A DNA stretch of 64,000 nucleotides from Aliiroseovarius marinus (GCF_004360145.1 NZ_ML178714.1:17474-81473); one strand, 5' to 3'; counted from the stretch's first letter, positions 49,584 through 58,666 are shown. Program-made: numbers and translations. The notes: generated from the letters alone by a model not told the origin.

Positions 49584-50843
49584 ATGACCGTTTGGACCCC
49601 ACAGGATGATGGATTTGCGGATCTGTCCAGCCACGACACCTTCGTGAATGGCGCCCCGCACAACACCTTTGCGCGTCTGCGCCGGGAAGACCCGCTGAGC
49701 TGGACCGATTGGGACGGGGGCGAGGGCTTCTGGAACGTGGTGCGCCACGCCGACATCACCGAGCTGAACCGGAACTACGAGCTGATGTCCTCGGCCCGCG
49801 GGATCCGGATGGAGGACCAGACATACGAGGAATATCTGGCCCGCCGCACCTTTCAGGAAACCGATCCGCCCGAGCACATGAAGACCCGTGTGATGGTGGG
49901 GAAGGCGTTCTCGCGCCCTGTGGTCGCCGGGTTCGAGGATCAGATCCGCGAACTGTGTCACCCTATTCTGGATGCGGCGCTTGAGACCGGGACGTTCGAT
50001 GCCACCAAGATGATTGCACGTCAGCTTCCTATGATGATGCTGGGCCGGATCATCGGCACCCCGGACGAAGACCTGCCGTGGCTGGTCGAGAAGGGCGACG
50101 CCTTGATCGCCAACACAGACCCGGACTTTACCGATCACGTCTTGGACAAGATGGAGACGGACGAGTACCGCATGATGCCGTTCAACTCGCCCGCCGGAGC
50201 CGAGCTGTTTGACTATGCCAAGCGCCTGATCGACGAAAAGAACCGCAAAGGCGACACGGATGGCGTGCTGCATATGATCATGCAGCCGGACCGCGACGGC
50301 CATGTGATGCCGGAACAAGAGTTCCGCAATTTCTTCTGTCTGCTCGTGGCGGCTGGCAATGACACCACCCGCTATTCGATTGCTGCGGGCATTCAGGCGA
50401 TGGCGCATCAGTCCGAACTGCTGGGTCAGATGCAGGACGGCGGCGACATTTGGGCTACTGCGCCCGATGAAATCATCCGCTGGGCCACGCCCGCGCTCTA
50501 TTTCCGCCGCACCGCGACGCGGGATCACGAGATGCATGGGAAGCAAATCAGAGAAGGCGACAAGGTGCTGTTCTGGTGGTCCTCGGCCAACCGCGATGAC
50601 GAGGTCTTTGACGACCCGTTCCGCGTTGACCTGCACCGCAGCCCCAACCGCCACATGTCCTTCGGGCAAGGCGGGCCGCATGTCTGTTTGGGCATGCATC
50701 TGGCACGGCTTGAGGTGCGGGTTTTGTTCGAAGAACTGGCGAAACGCGTGAAAATGGTGGAACCTGCCGGGGACCACAAATTCCTACGCTCGAATTTCGT
50801 GGGTGGGATCAAGGAATTGCCTGTCACCATGCAGGCCAAATAA
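49584..50843 (+). CDS. cytochrome P450
   Basis: The 419-residue protein is a soluble bacterial class I P450. The I-helix motif is VAAGNDTTRYSIAAG (acid-alcohol pair replaced by Asn-Asp-Thr-Thr), the K-helix ExxR is in APDEIIRWATP, and the haem-binding loop is FGQGGPHVCLGMHLARLE with Cys near residue 368. ATG 49584 is preferred, with ACGGAGG ahead. It needs an electron chain; the [2Fe-2S] ferredoxin encoded two genes downstream is the likely donor, but no reductase is in the window. P450-ferredoxin-glutamine-synthetase groupings are known from cyclic secondary amine (morpholine/piperidine) degradation in mycobacteria, so an amine substrate is my leading guess. Confidence 0.92.
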   Translation: MTVWTPQDDGFADLSSHDTFVNGAPHNTFARLRREDPLSWTDWDGGEGFWNVVRHADITELNRNYELMSSARGIRMEDQTYEEYLARRTFQETDPPEHMKTRVMVGKAFSRPVVAGFEDQIRELCHPILDAALETGTFDATKMIARQLPMMMLGRIIGTPDEDLPWLVEKGDALIANTDPDFTDHVLDKMETDEYRMMPFNSPAGAELFDYAKRLIDEKNRKGDTDGVLHMIMQPDRDGHVMPEQEFRNFFCLLVAAGNDTTRYSIAAGIQAMAHQSELLGQMQDGGDIWATAPDEIIRWATPALYFRRTATRDHEMHGKQIREGDKVLFWWSSANRDDEVFDDPFRVDLHRSPNRHMSFGQGGPHVCLGMHLARLEVRVLFEELAKRVKMVEPAGDHKFLRSNFVGGIKELPVTMQAK

Positions 50844-50884
50844 CCCCAAAAGGGGCGACCCGGTTCACCGGGCAGGGAGGATAC

Positions 50885-52174
50885 ATGAAAGATCGTTTGC
50901 GGGCCTTGTGGCTTGATCATCTGAGCATACTGCGCGGCAAATATCTGCCCGGCTCGAAAATTGGCACCGGGGACACGCGGTTCTGCCGGTCCACCTATGG
51001 CGTGCACTACGACAAAGACCTTCTGGACGCGCCGGGCGCGATGATGAAACAAGGTCTGCCGGATATGGAGCTGCGCTGGCGGGCCGAAGACATCCGTGAG
51101 GGGTGGGAGGCCTCGACGCAGATTGTCATCGGTGACCTGTATGACCAAGACGGCGTGCCGCTGGAGCTGTGCGGACGGCAAGCGCTGAAGCGCGCCATTG
51201 CAGCGTGGGAAGAACGCGGCCTGACCCCGATGGTCGGGATCGAGCTGGAATGTTTTGCCCTGATGGCCAACGAGATCGGCCGCCTTGTCCCCTATGACGC
51301 GCCGGGTGGCGTGGTCTATGGTACAGGACCGTTTACCGATCCTCTGCGGTTCACAGATGATATCTGGGAACGCGCCGAGAAGCTGGGCTTTAATCTCGAA
51401 ATGATGACGGGCGAATACGATAGCCCTCAGTTCGAGTTCACGCTGACCTTTGATGAGGCGCTGAAACATGTGGACGACATCGTGCTGTTCCGCCAGATGG
51501 CCCGCGAAGTTGCGCTGGAGCACGGGCTGGTCCTGACCTTCATGCCGAAGCCAATTGCCGAGGCGGGTGGCTCGGGGATGCATATCAACTATAGCTTCCG
51601 GGACCGTTCGGGCGGCAATGCGCTGGACAACGGACCCGTCGGTGGGCCGGATCATATGAATGATCTAGCGCGCGGCTGTATCTCGGGCCTGATGCATCAT
51701 CACAAGGGGCTTGCCGGGCTGGTCGCACCCACGACGAACTCCTACCAGCGTTTGCAGCCGGGATCGCTGTCGGGCTACTGGCGCAACTGGGGCGGGGATC
51801 ACCGCAATGTCACCACCCGGATTTCCGGCGAGGGCGGTGCGAAATCGCGGTTGGAGCACCGGATGGCAGACGCGACAGCAAATCCCTATACGGCGGTGGC
51901 GGCGGTGTTGCAGGCGTCTCTGTTGGGGCTCGAGAATAACTATCCGCTTGGACCTATTGAAGGCGGCGACGGATTTGATCGCACCGAGGCCAAGGAGGGC
52001 ACGGCGGTGAACCTGAAAGCGGCGATGAACGATCTGGAGGCCGACACCGTGTTGGGCGACCGTGTTGGCCGTTTGCTGGTCGATAACCACATTTTCATGA
52101 AGCGCAAAGAGGTCATCAAGACCCGAGACCTTGAGGGCGACGGGCTGCGCGATTTCTATGTGAACTTCGTCTAA
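50885..52174 (+). CDS. glutamine synthetase-like gamma-glutamyl-amine ligase
   Basis: The 429-residue protein has the glutamine synthetase catalytic fold. GIELECFALM carries metal-binding Glu residues, EYDSPQFEFTLTF and TFMPKPIAEAGGSGMHINYSF match the next active-site blocks, and TNSYQRLQPGSLSGYWRNWGGDHRNVTTRIS and LEHRMADATANPY the substrate/ATP region. It is divergent from true GlnA and lacks an obvious adenylylation Tyr loop. Related proteins such as PuuA and GmaS join glutamate to an amine with ATP. It follows the P450 by 41 bp (ribosome-binding site GGGAGG) and precedes the ferredoxin by 26 bp. Making a gamma-glutamylated amine for or from the P450 reaction is inferred. Confidence 0.88.
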   Translation: MKDRLRALWLDHLSILRGKYLPGSKIGTGDTRFCRSTYGVHYDKDLLDAPGAMMKQGLPDMELRWRAEDIREGWEASTQIVIGDLYDQDGVPLELCGRQALKRAIAAWEERGLTPMVGIELECFALMANEIGRLVPYDAPGGVVYGTGPFTDPLRFTDDIWERAEKLGFNLEMMTGEYDSPQFEFTLTFDEALKHVDDIVLFRQMAREVALEHGLVLTFMPKPIAEAGGSGMHINYSFRDRSGGNALDNGPVGGPDHMNDLARGCISGLMHHHKGLAGLVAPTTNSYQRLQPGSLSGYWRNWGGDHRNVTTRISGEGGAKSRLEHRMADATANPYTAVAAVLQASLLGLENNYPLGPIEGGDGFDRTEAKEGTAVNLKAAMNDLEADTVLGDRVGRLLVDNHIFMKRKEVIKTRDLEGDGLRDFYVNFV

Positions 52175-52200
52175 ACGAAGAAATAACAAGGAGATACGAG

Positions 52201-52512
52201 ATGAAAGTAACCTGGGTCTTGCCTGGGGGCGAGGAAGTCGTGGCTGACGTCCAGACGGGCGTGAACCTGATGGAAGCCGCTACAGCGAACAATATCGCAG
52301 GCATTCAGGGCGAATGCGGCGGCTCTCTGTCCTGCGCGACGTGCCACGTCCATGTCGACAGCGATTGGCTGTCCAAAACCGGCGAAAAAGGCGACTTCGA
52401 AGAGGCGATGCTGGACATGGCAGATGGCGAAGTGACCGACGCCTCGCGTCTGTCCTGCCAGATCGAAGCGTCGGATGATTTGGACGGTATTCGGTTAATC
52501 GTCCCGGTCTAA
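52201..52512 (+). CDS. [2Fe-2S] ferredoxin, adrenodoxin/putidaredoxin type
   Basis: The 103-residue protein has the cluster ligands in ECGGSLSCATCHVHV and the fourth Cys in SRLSCQIEA, the spacing expected for adrenodoxin-type ferredoxins. AAGGAGATACGAG precedes the ATG. Its position directly behind the P450 and ligase genes makes it the probable electron donor to that P450. A ferredoxin reductase must come from elsewhere. Confidence 0.93.
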   Translation: MKVTWVLPGGEEVVADVQTGVNLMEAATANNIAGIQGECGGSLSCATCHVHVDSDWLSKTGEKGDFEEAMLDMADGEVTDASRLSCQIEASDDLDGIRLIVPV

Positions 52513-52565
52513 ACCCTCGGTGATCCGCCCATGTGCTACACTTGTGGCAAAGGGAGGATCACATC

Positions 52566-52934
52566 ATGCAACTCGGAGCGTTCTCGGTCAGCCTTGGCGT
52601 CAAGGATCTGGCCGCGTCGAAGGTGTTTTACGAGGCATTGGGCTTCACCGCTTATGCCGGCACGGAAGAACATAACTATCTGATTATGAAGAACGGCGAC
52701 ACACTGGTGGGGCTGTTCCAAGGGATGTTTGAAGGGGCGATGCTGACCTTCAATCCTGGCTGGGATCAGAATGCCACCAATGTTGATCCGCTCGACGATG
52801 TGCGCGCGATTAAGGCGCGGCTTCAGGCGGCGGGGATCGCGGTCACGCAGGAACAGGGTGGGGCTGAGGGGCCGGGCAGCTTTGTCGTTACCGACCCAGA
52901 TGGCTTCCCGATTTTGATAGATCAGCATAGATAA
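52566..52934 (+). CDS. glyoxalase/bleomycin-resistance (VOC) family protein
   Basis: The 122-residue protein has one VOC domain pair: FSVSLGVKDLAASKVFYEALGF at the start, NYLIMKNGDTLVGLF, and the C-terminal GSFVVTDPDGFPILID typical of the fold. ATG 52566 has GGGAGGATC upstream. It may bind metal and act on a small molecule, but the substrate is unknown. It lies 53 bp behind the ferredoxin gene and shares its direction, so it may be the last gene of the P450 operon; a clear terminator follows. Confidence 0.82.
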   Translation: MQLGAFSVSLGVKDLAASKVFYEALGFTAYAGTEEHNYLIMKNGDTLVGLFQGMFEGAMLTFNPGWDQNATNVDPLDDVRAIKARLQAAGIAVTQEQGGAEGPGSFVVTDPDGFPILIDQHR

Positions 52935-52959
52935 AGGCCGCCCGGTTGGGGCGGCCTTT
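52933..52959. terminator. bidirectional terminator between VOC and aminotransferase genes
   Basis: AAAGGCCGCCC and GGGCGGCCTTT form a perfect 11-bp stem with a 5-nt loop, placed between two convergent genes. Confidence 0.85.
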
Positions 52960-52976
52960 GGTTGTTTGAGAAAGCT

Positions 52977-54329
52977 TTAGACCGCGGCGAAACCCGCTTT
53001 CAGCGCGCTCAGAATGGTCTGAACGTCGTCCGAGGTCAGGACCAGAGGCGGTGACATGATTACGTTCGGACCCGAGACGCGCACCATCGCGCCGTTCTGA
53101 TAGGCGACCTCTTGCAGGGTGCCGATGGTCTTCTTGTCGATTGGCGCTTTGGTTGCGCGGTCCGAGACCAGCTCCAGCGCACACATCAACCCATGACCCC
53201 CACGCACGTCGCCAATGATGTCATGCTGCGCCGCCAGCTCTTGCAGGCCCGCAAACAGCTCGGCCCCACGGGCGGCGGCGTTTTCGTTCACCTTCAGGCG
53301 CATGGTTTCTTCCATGCAGGCCACGGCTGCGGCGGCACCGACAGGGTGTCCGGAATAGGTATAGCCGTGACCAATGGCAGCCGCGCCGGTCGTATCTTTT
53401 TCAAAGGTTTCAACCACGTGGTCGGCAATCATCACCGCGCCGAATGGGAAATAGCCGTTGGTGATCGCCTTGGCGGTACACATGAAATCAGGCTGCACGC
53501 CCCAATACCGGCTACCCGACCAGCCGCCGGTACGACCGAAGGCGGTGATGACCTCATCCGCGATCAGCAGAATACCGTGCTTCGAGCAGATCTCGCGCAC
53601 GCCCGGCATGAAGCTTTCATGGGGCGGGATGACGCCGCCTGCGCCCAGAATGGGTTCCATGATCATGGCGGCGATGGTGTTTGCGCCCTGGAATGCGATC
53701 TCGTCTTCCATCGCTTGCAGGCAGAGCTGGGCCAAACGCTCGGGGTCTGTTTCGTTGAACGGGTTGCGATAGGTGTAAGGCGCGGGGATATGATAGCAGC
53801 CGGGCAGAAGCGGCTCGTATTGGGTGCGGAAATTGGCGTTCCCATTTACCGATGCGCCGCCCATATGGGTGCCGTGATAGCCCTTCTTCAGGCTCAGGAA
53901 CTTGGTCCGACCGGTGTCGCCCTTCACCTTGTGATACTGGCGCGCAAGACGCAGCGCCGTCTCCACGCTGTCCGATCCGCCCGAGGTATAAAACGCTCGC
54001 GTCAGCCCGTCCGGCGCGAAGAAGTCGCGCAGGATCTCGGACAGCTCGATCACTTTGTCATTCGTGGTGCCGCGGAAGGTCGAATAATATGGCAGGGTGT
54101 CCAACTGCGCGGAAATCGCATCCTTGATCTTCTGGTTCGAGAAGCCAAGGTTCACGTTCCACAGCCCGCCCACTGCGTCGACGACCTCGTGCCCGTCGAC
54201 GTCCTTGATCTTCACGCCAGAGGCGCCAGTGATGATGGTTGGCGGGTTCTGAAGGCTGTCGGCGGGATGCGCCATTGGATGCCAGAGCGAACGGGCGTTC
54301 TTTTCTTTCAGAAAGTTGGAATCTTTCAT
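52977..54329 (-). CDS. class III aminotransferase
   Basis: The 450-residue PLP enzyme contains FYTSGGSDSVETALRLARQYH, KGYHGTHMGGASVNGN, LLIADEVITAFGRTGGWSG and FMCTAKAITNGYFPFGAVMI with the Schiff-base Lys. It resembles omega-aminotransferases acting on diamines, beta-alanine or taurine-like substrates with pyruvate. The start overlaps the IclR gene stop (ATGA), so the two are coupled. Together with the divergent transporter and aldehyde dehydrogenase it fits uptake, deamination and oxidation of an amine; the actual substrate is not evident. Confidence 0.88.
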   Translation of the reverse strand: MKDSNFLKEKNARSLWHPMAHPADSLQNPPTIITGASGVKIKDVDGHEVVDAVGGLWNVNLGFSNQKIKDAISAQLDTLPYYSTFRGTTNDKVIELSEILRDFFAPDGLTRAFYTSGGSDSVETALRLARQYHKVKGDTGRTKFLSLKKGYHGTHMGGASVNGNANFRTQYEPLLPGCYHIPAPYTYRNPFNETDPERLAQLCLQAMEDEIAFQGANTIAAMIMEPILGAGGVIPPHESFMPGVREICSKHGILLIADEVITAFGRTGGWSGSRYWGVQPDFMCTAKAITNGYFPFGAVMIADHVVETFEKDTTGAAAIGHGYTYSGHPVGAAAAVACMEETMRLKVNENAAARGAELFAGLQELAAQHDIIGDVRGGHGLMCALELVSDRATKAPIDKKTIGTLQEVAYQNGAMVRVSGPNVIMSPPLVLTSDDVQTILSALKAGFAAV

Positions 54330-55132
54330 GTCAGCTCGCTTTCTACAGGAGAGTCTGTGGGGTTGATTTTTGGAAAACTGTCAGGCGGGAAGCCCCCAAG
54401 CACGCGCGTGGTACGGCGGGCAGCAAGGGCAAGTTCGGTTTGGATCGTGGCACGCAGCTCGTCCGTCATACGCGAGACCGGGGCTGCGACGGCCATCGCA
54501 CCGATGCACTGCGATCCGGCGTCGAAAATCGGCACGGCATGGGAATAGACATCCCGTTCATAGCCACCAATCGACCACGCCATCCCACGTTTGCGAATCT
54601 TCGGCAGCAAAGCTTGAATGGCTGCGGGATCGGTGACGGTTTCGGGGGTGCGCGCGACCAGTGGTTTGCTGAGAATGGCGTCGACGAACGGGGCGGGCGA
54701 GAAGGCCAAGACGGCCAAGCCCGAGCCAGTCGAGTGCAGCTCGAGCACCTCGGCATCTTCCATCATCACCATCGTGCCGTGCTTATGCGCGTAGCTGTAG
54801 GTGAGGTTGGACAGAACCTCTCCGTTTAGGAGCGACATATGCGAGGTTTCGCCTGTCAACTCGCTGAGTTTTGTCAGCTCAGCCAGCGCCAATTCGCGCA
54901 TCGGAACAGCTTTTTCGCGCAGAGCTGCGAGTCGCAAAAAGGCGGGGCCAAGGCGATATTCCCGACCCGCGCCGACCTGCTCAACGAATCCATGATCGGC
55001 CAGTTCGCCCATCAGGCGATAGACAGTTGCCTTGTTCATACCTGATAGGCGTGCCAAGTCACTTAGCCCGATTTGAGATTGGGCGCGGCTGAAATAATTC
55101 AGCAATGACAGGGCTTTGGATGCTGTTCCCAT
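54326..55132 (-). CDS. IclR-family transcriptional regulator
   Basis: The 268-residue protein has the IclR winged helix (ALSLLNYFSRAQSQIGLSDLARLSGMNKATVYRLMGEL) and the effector domain with SLLNGEVLSNLTYSYA and AMAVAAPVSRM. ATG 55132 is chosen because GGAAGG lies just upstream and the HTH begins a few residues later; earlier in-frame starts at 55192 and 55234 lack ribosome-binding sites. It is coupled to the aminotransferase gene and faces the TctCBA operon across a gap with a palindrome, so it likely controls both. Confidence 0.9.
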   Translation of the reverse strand: MGTASKALSLLNYFSRAQSQIGLSDLARLSGMNKATVYRLMGELADHGFVEQVGAGREYRLGPAFLRLAALREKAVPMRELALAELTKLSELTGETSHMSLLNGEVLSNLTYSYAHKHGTMVMMEDAEVLELHSTGSGLAVLAFSPAPFVDAILSKPLVARTPETVTDPAAIQALLPKIRKRGMAWSIGGYERDVYSHAVPIFDAGSQCIGAMAVAAPVSRMTDELRATIQTELALAARRTTRVLGGFPPDSFPKINPTDSPVESELT

Positions 55133-55251
55133 GGGGCCTTCCGGTTGGGTTCTGCCCATGGTCGCAAGCGTCCTGTGCAGAAATTCGTTCATATGTTCAT
55201 TGTTTTGTTGACAGGAATCACTCCCGTCTGTCAATCTATTTTAAAACCGAT

Positions 55252-55268
55252 GGTTCAAATAATGAACC
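55252..55268. promoter_or_regulatory. palindromic operator between IclR and TctC genes
   Basis: GGTTCAAATAATGAACC is a perfect inverted repeat with 6-bp arms around 5 bp. A related GTTCATATGTTCAT lies at 55188-55201. Size and position suit an IclR-family binding site governing the transporter operon. Confidence 0.6.
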
Positions 55269-55308
55269 GAATAGATGAAGCCCGATTTGACGAAACAGGG
55301 AGACCGTC

Positions 55309-56250
55309 ATGAAAACCAAATCCATTCTGGCTGGCGCACTGGCCGTAACCGCAACCATGGTCGCCGCACCCGCACTGGCCGAATATCCGGAAAAGCCGGT
55401 CAGCTTCATCGTGCCGTGGCCTCCGGGCGATCTGGAAGACGTGCTGACACGCATGATCGCGGAAGACTTCCAGGCGGAGTACGGCGTGTCGGCAGCGGTC
55501 GTGAACAAGCCTGGTGGCGGCGGCGGTCCGTTCCCCGGTGCCATCGACGTGGCAACCGCGCCTGCTGACGGCTACACCATCGGCAGCTTCGTGCCCGCCG
55601 TGCCTGTGATCGGCCACGAGATCGGCATTGACGAGCTGGCCCCGGCCAAGTTCGACCCGATCGGCATCTTTCTGACCTATCCCTTCGTCGTGGCGACCTC
55701 GGGCGACGCGCCCTATAGCTCGATGGAAGAACTGGCTGCTTATGCCAAGGAAAATGACGTGGCGCTGGGTCACTTTGGTGACGTGCTGACGCCGACGCAG
55801 GTGACGAAGGCTTATTCGAAGAACGCGGGATTTGAGTGGGGCTCGGACGCAGCCTTCGACGCGCTGGACTGCAACACGCTGGCCTCGGGCGACGCGGACG
55901 TGATCAACACTACGCTGCAGTTGATCCTGCCCTGTCTGGATGACGTGAAAGTCCTGATGTCGATCACCGACACCCGCATCAGCCTTGTGCCCGACACACC
56001 CACCATCGGCGAACTGGACTCGCAGCTGAACATCGCACTCTGGAACGGCCTGTTCGTCACCAAGGACACCCCCGCCGACGTGCGCGAGAAGATCGCAGCC
56101 GTCGCGTCGAAAACCGTGATGAGCGAGCGTGCTCAGGCCGTCGCCAAAGAGACCGGCGCGCTGGTCTACTGGATGGATGCCGAAGCCTCGGCCGCACGCA
56201 TCGCAGCCGATCAGGAAACTGGTGCGGTGATCAGCGGGATCCTTGAGTAA
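55309..56250 (+). CDS. tctC: tripartite tricarboxylate transporter substrate-binding protein
   Basis: The 313-residue protein has a Sec signal peptide (MKTKSILAGALAVTATMVAA, cleavage after ALA) and the Bug/TctC fold. YPEKPVSFIVPWPPGDLEDVLTRM, VVNKPGGGGGPFPGAI and PADGYTIG line the carboxylate-binding site. It delivers an organic acid to the TctAB membrane complex. GGGAGACCGTC precedes the ATG. It is the first gene of tctC-tctB-tctA and the IclR-type palindrome lies 40 bp upstream. The ligand is unknown for most Bug proteins. Confidence 0.92.
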   Translation: MKTKSILAGALAVTATMVAAPALAEYPEKPVSFIVPWPPGDLEDVLTRMIAEDFQAEYGVSAAVVNKPGGGGGPFPGAIDVATAPADGYTIGSFVPAVPVIGHEIGIDELAPAKFDPIGIFLTYPFVVATSGDAPYSSMEELAAYAKENDVALGHFGDVLTPTQVTKAYSKNAGFEWGSDAAFDALDCNTLASGDADVINTTLQLILPCLDDVKVLMSITDTRISLVPDTPTIGELDSQLNIALWNGLFVTKDTPADVREKIAAVASKTVMSERAQAVAKETGALVYWMDAEASAARIAADQETGAVISGILE

Positions 56251-56328
56251 TCCCCTCTGATACGACCTTTTGCGGGGCTGGCTTTGGCTGGCCCCGCGTG
56301 ACGACCAAGCCCCCGGAAAGCGCCTGAT

Positions 56329-57018
56329 ATGAGCGACGAAATCACAGAACATCCCGACCGGCCACAGCGCGGTCAGGTGTTGTTCGCGGCCCTGTTTCTG
56401 ATCTGCGCCACGCTATTGCTGGCTGCCATTGAAGATCAAACCAAGTGGCTGAAAGGCAAAGACTTCTTTGCACAGCCGCGGTTCTGGCCCGCAATTGGCG
56501 TTGGGGGCATGGTGCTGTTCACCGCGCTGCATTTCTGGCATCTTCCCCGTAAGCCCCGTCGTCTGCCGCGCTGGATGCGCGAGGCAGATTGGTTCCAATG
56601 GGCTGAAAGCCTGTTCTGGGCCGTGCTGGCCATTGGCTTGGCGCTGTGGCTCGGTCCGATTGCTGCTGCCCCCATGGTGTTTCTGGTGGCCATCATCCGC
56701 GTGACGTGGCTGTACCAGCACTGGACCGACCGGCGCGAAGCCAAGATCTGGGCGTCTGTCTTCGAATGGGCCGGATGGTTCCTAGCCTATGTTCTTCTGG
56801 TGCCGCTGATCGGCTATCTGCCGGTTACCATCGCGTTCTCGCTGATCCTGACATGGCGGGTGGGTTATCGCTCGCGCTTGATGATGTGGAGCGCGGGCGT
56901 CTTCGCGGTCACCGTTGTGCTGGTCTTCAAAAGCTTCCTGCAAGTGAAGATCCCCGGCGCGGCGCTCTATGAATACCTTCCGGGCGCGCTGCGCTCGTTC
57001 TTTATCCTGAATTTCTGA
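56329..57018 (+). CDS. tctB: tripartite tricarboxylate transporter small permease
   Basis: The 229-residue membrane protein is a TctB homologue with about four to five transmembrane helices (for example VLFAALFLICATLLLAAIE, SLFWAVLAIGLALWLGPIAA, WFLAYVLLVPLIGYLPVTIA). It is longer than many TctB proteins because of the basic, cytoplasmic middle part (PRKPRRLPRWMRE). It sits between tctC and tctA, 7 bp before tctA, as expected. Confidence 0.88.
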   Translation: MSDEITEHPDRPQRGQVLFAALFLICATLLLAAIEDQTKWLKGKDFFAQPRFWPAIGVGGMVLFTALHFWHLPRKPRRLPRWMREADWFQWAESLFWAVLAIGLALWLGPIAAAPMVFLVAIIRVTWLYQHWTDRREAKIWASVFEWAGWFLAYVLLVPLIGYLPVTIAFSLILTWRVGYRSRLMMWSAGVFAVTVVLVFKSFLQVKIPGAALYEYLPGALRSFFILNF

Positions 57019-57025
57019 GGGCAGC

Positions 57026-58666
57026 ATGGACCTGATCTACGACTTCCTTGCTCAAGTGCAGGCCAGTTCCTCGGTTCTGGCGCGTTGGGATGTGGTGCTG
57101 GCGCTTTTGGTGGGCTCGGTCGGTGGTGTGCTGATCGGTGCGATCCCTGGCGTGGGTCCGGCGGTCGCCATTGCGATCCTGTTGCCCGCGACGTTTTCCA
57201 TGGACCCGATTGTCGGGCTGACCGTGTTGCTGGGCATCTATGGCAGTTCGATGTACGGGGGATCCATCCCCGCGATCTTGATCAACACGCCGGGCACGGC
57301 GGTGAATGCGCTGACCACCTATGACGGCTACCCGATGACCACACGAGGCGAGGCGCGGCGCGCGCTGTCGCTGGCCTATAGCTCGTCCTTCTTTGGGGGC
57401 ATCTTCTCGGTCGTTTGCCTGATCTTCTTCGCACCCATTCTGGCAAAAATCGCCCCAATGTTCGGCTCGCGCGAGATTTTCTTGGCCGCGCTTCTGGGCA
57501 TTATCCTTGTCGTCACGGCACACCGGAAACACACACTGATTGCGGCTGCGATGGCGTGTTTCGGCATCTGGCTGAACACCATTGGCCTACATCCAGCCAG
57601 CTATTCGAAACGCTATACGTTCGACCAAAGCTGGCTGTCCGGTGGCGTGAATCTGATCGTTGTGGTGCTGGGGCTGTTTGCTTTGAGCCAAGCCTTTACC
57701 CTGCTGCATGGTGACGACGAAAAAGTGCGCCTGACCAAGCTGAAGGGCAGCTTTTTCCAAGGCTTCCGCGAACTGGCCCGCCACCCACGCATCGCAGGTA
57801 TCTCTGCCACATTCGGCGTGGTCATGGGCATGATCCCCGGCGTGGGCGAGTTCACGGCGCAGTTCATGTCCTACACATACGCGCAGAAGTCCTCCAAGCG
57901 GCCCGAGGATTTCGGGCATGGATCAAGCGAAGGGCTGATCGCGGCCGAGACTGCCAATAACGCGGTCCCCGGTGCCGCCATGGTGCCGCTTCTGGCGCTG
58001 GGCATTCCGGGCGAGGCGCTGACGGCCATGATGCTGTCCGTGTTCTACGTCCACAACGTGATCCCCGGCCCGCAGCTGTTCCAGAACGACATGGACTTCG
58101 TGGTGGCGCTGTACCTCGCGCTGCTGATCCTGAACGTGCTTGTGGTGGCCTTCCTATTGGTCGCGACAAACCAGCTGATCAAAGTGGTAAAGATCCCGAA
58201 CCGCTTCCTAGGCGTCTGCATCTTGGTCCTCAGCTTTGTGGGGGTCTATTCGCTGCGCAACTCGCTGACCGACTGCATCATCGCCGCCGCTTTCGGCATC
58301 TTCGGCTTCGTCATGAAACGCATGCAACTGCCCGTCGTGCCCATCGTTCTGGGCATGGTTCTGGGCGGCATCATGGAGGTCAAACTTCGCAGCGCTATGG
58401 CGCGCGTGAAGACCCCACTGGACTTTATCGATCGCCCTATCGCGGCGATCCTGTTTGGAATGATCGTTCTGGTTCTGGCCCTGCATTTCCGCCGGGTCTG
58501 GCTGGACTATAAGGAAAGAAAGAAAGACGAATGGCAGATCAGTCACGCATCAACGAGCTTTCCCGCCATCCTGTCGCGCCGCAGAAACTATATATTGACG
58601 GAGCGTGGCAAGAAGCTGAGGGCGAAACGCAAGACGTTCTCTCGCCGATTGACGGACAAAGACTGA
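57026..58666 (+). CDS. tctA: tripartite tricarboxylate transporter large permease
   Basis: The 546-residue TctA homologue has many hydrophobic helices. The conserved GAIPGVGPAVAIAILLP and its repeat GMIPGVGEFTAQF, plus GIYGSSMYGGSIPAILINTPGTA, are present. It forms the transport channel with TctB. The family core ends near VWLDYKERKKDE (about residue 502). The frame then continues 44 residues as a very basic tail across the start of the aldehyde dehydrogenase gene, a 136-bp overlap. A lost stop codon is the likely reason. Start ATG 57026 has GAGGGC upstream. Confidence 0.92.
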   Translation: MDLIYDFLAQVQASSSVLARWDVVLALLVGSVGGVLIGAIPGVGPAVAIAILLPATFSMDPIVGLTVLLGIYGSSMYGGSIPAILINTPGTAVNALTTYDGYPMTTRGEARRALSLAYSSSFFGGIFSVVCLIFFAPILAKIAPMFGSREIFLAALLGIILVVTAHRKHTLIAAAMACFGIWLNTIGLHPASYSKRYTFDQSWLSGGVNLIVVVLGLFALSQAFTLLHGDDEKVRLTKLKGSFFQGFRELARHPRIAGISATFGVVMGMIPGVGEFTAQFMSYTYAQKSSKRPEDFGHGSSEGLIAAETANNAVPGAAMVPLLALGIPGEALTAMMLSVFYVHNVIPGPQLFQNDMDFVVALYLALLILNVLVVAFLLVATNQLIKVVKIPNRFLGVCILVLSFVGVYSLRNSLTDCIIAAAFGIFGFVMKRMQLPVVPIVLGMVLGGIMEVKLRSAMARVKTPLDFIDRPIAAILFGMIVLVLALHFRRVWLDYKERKKDEWQISHASTSFPAILSRRRNYILTERGKKLRAKRKTFSRRLTDKD

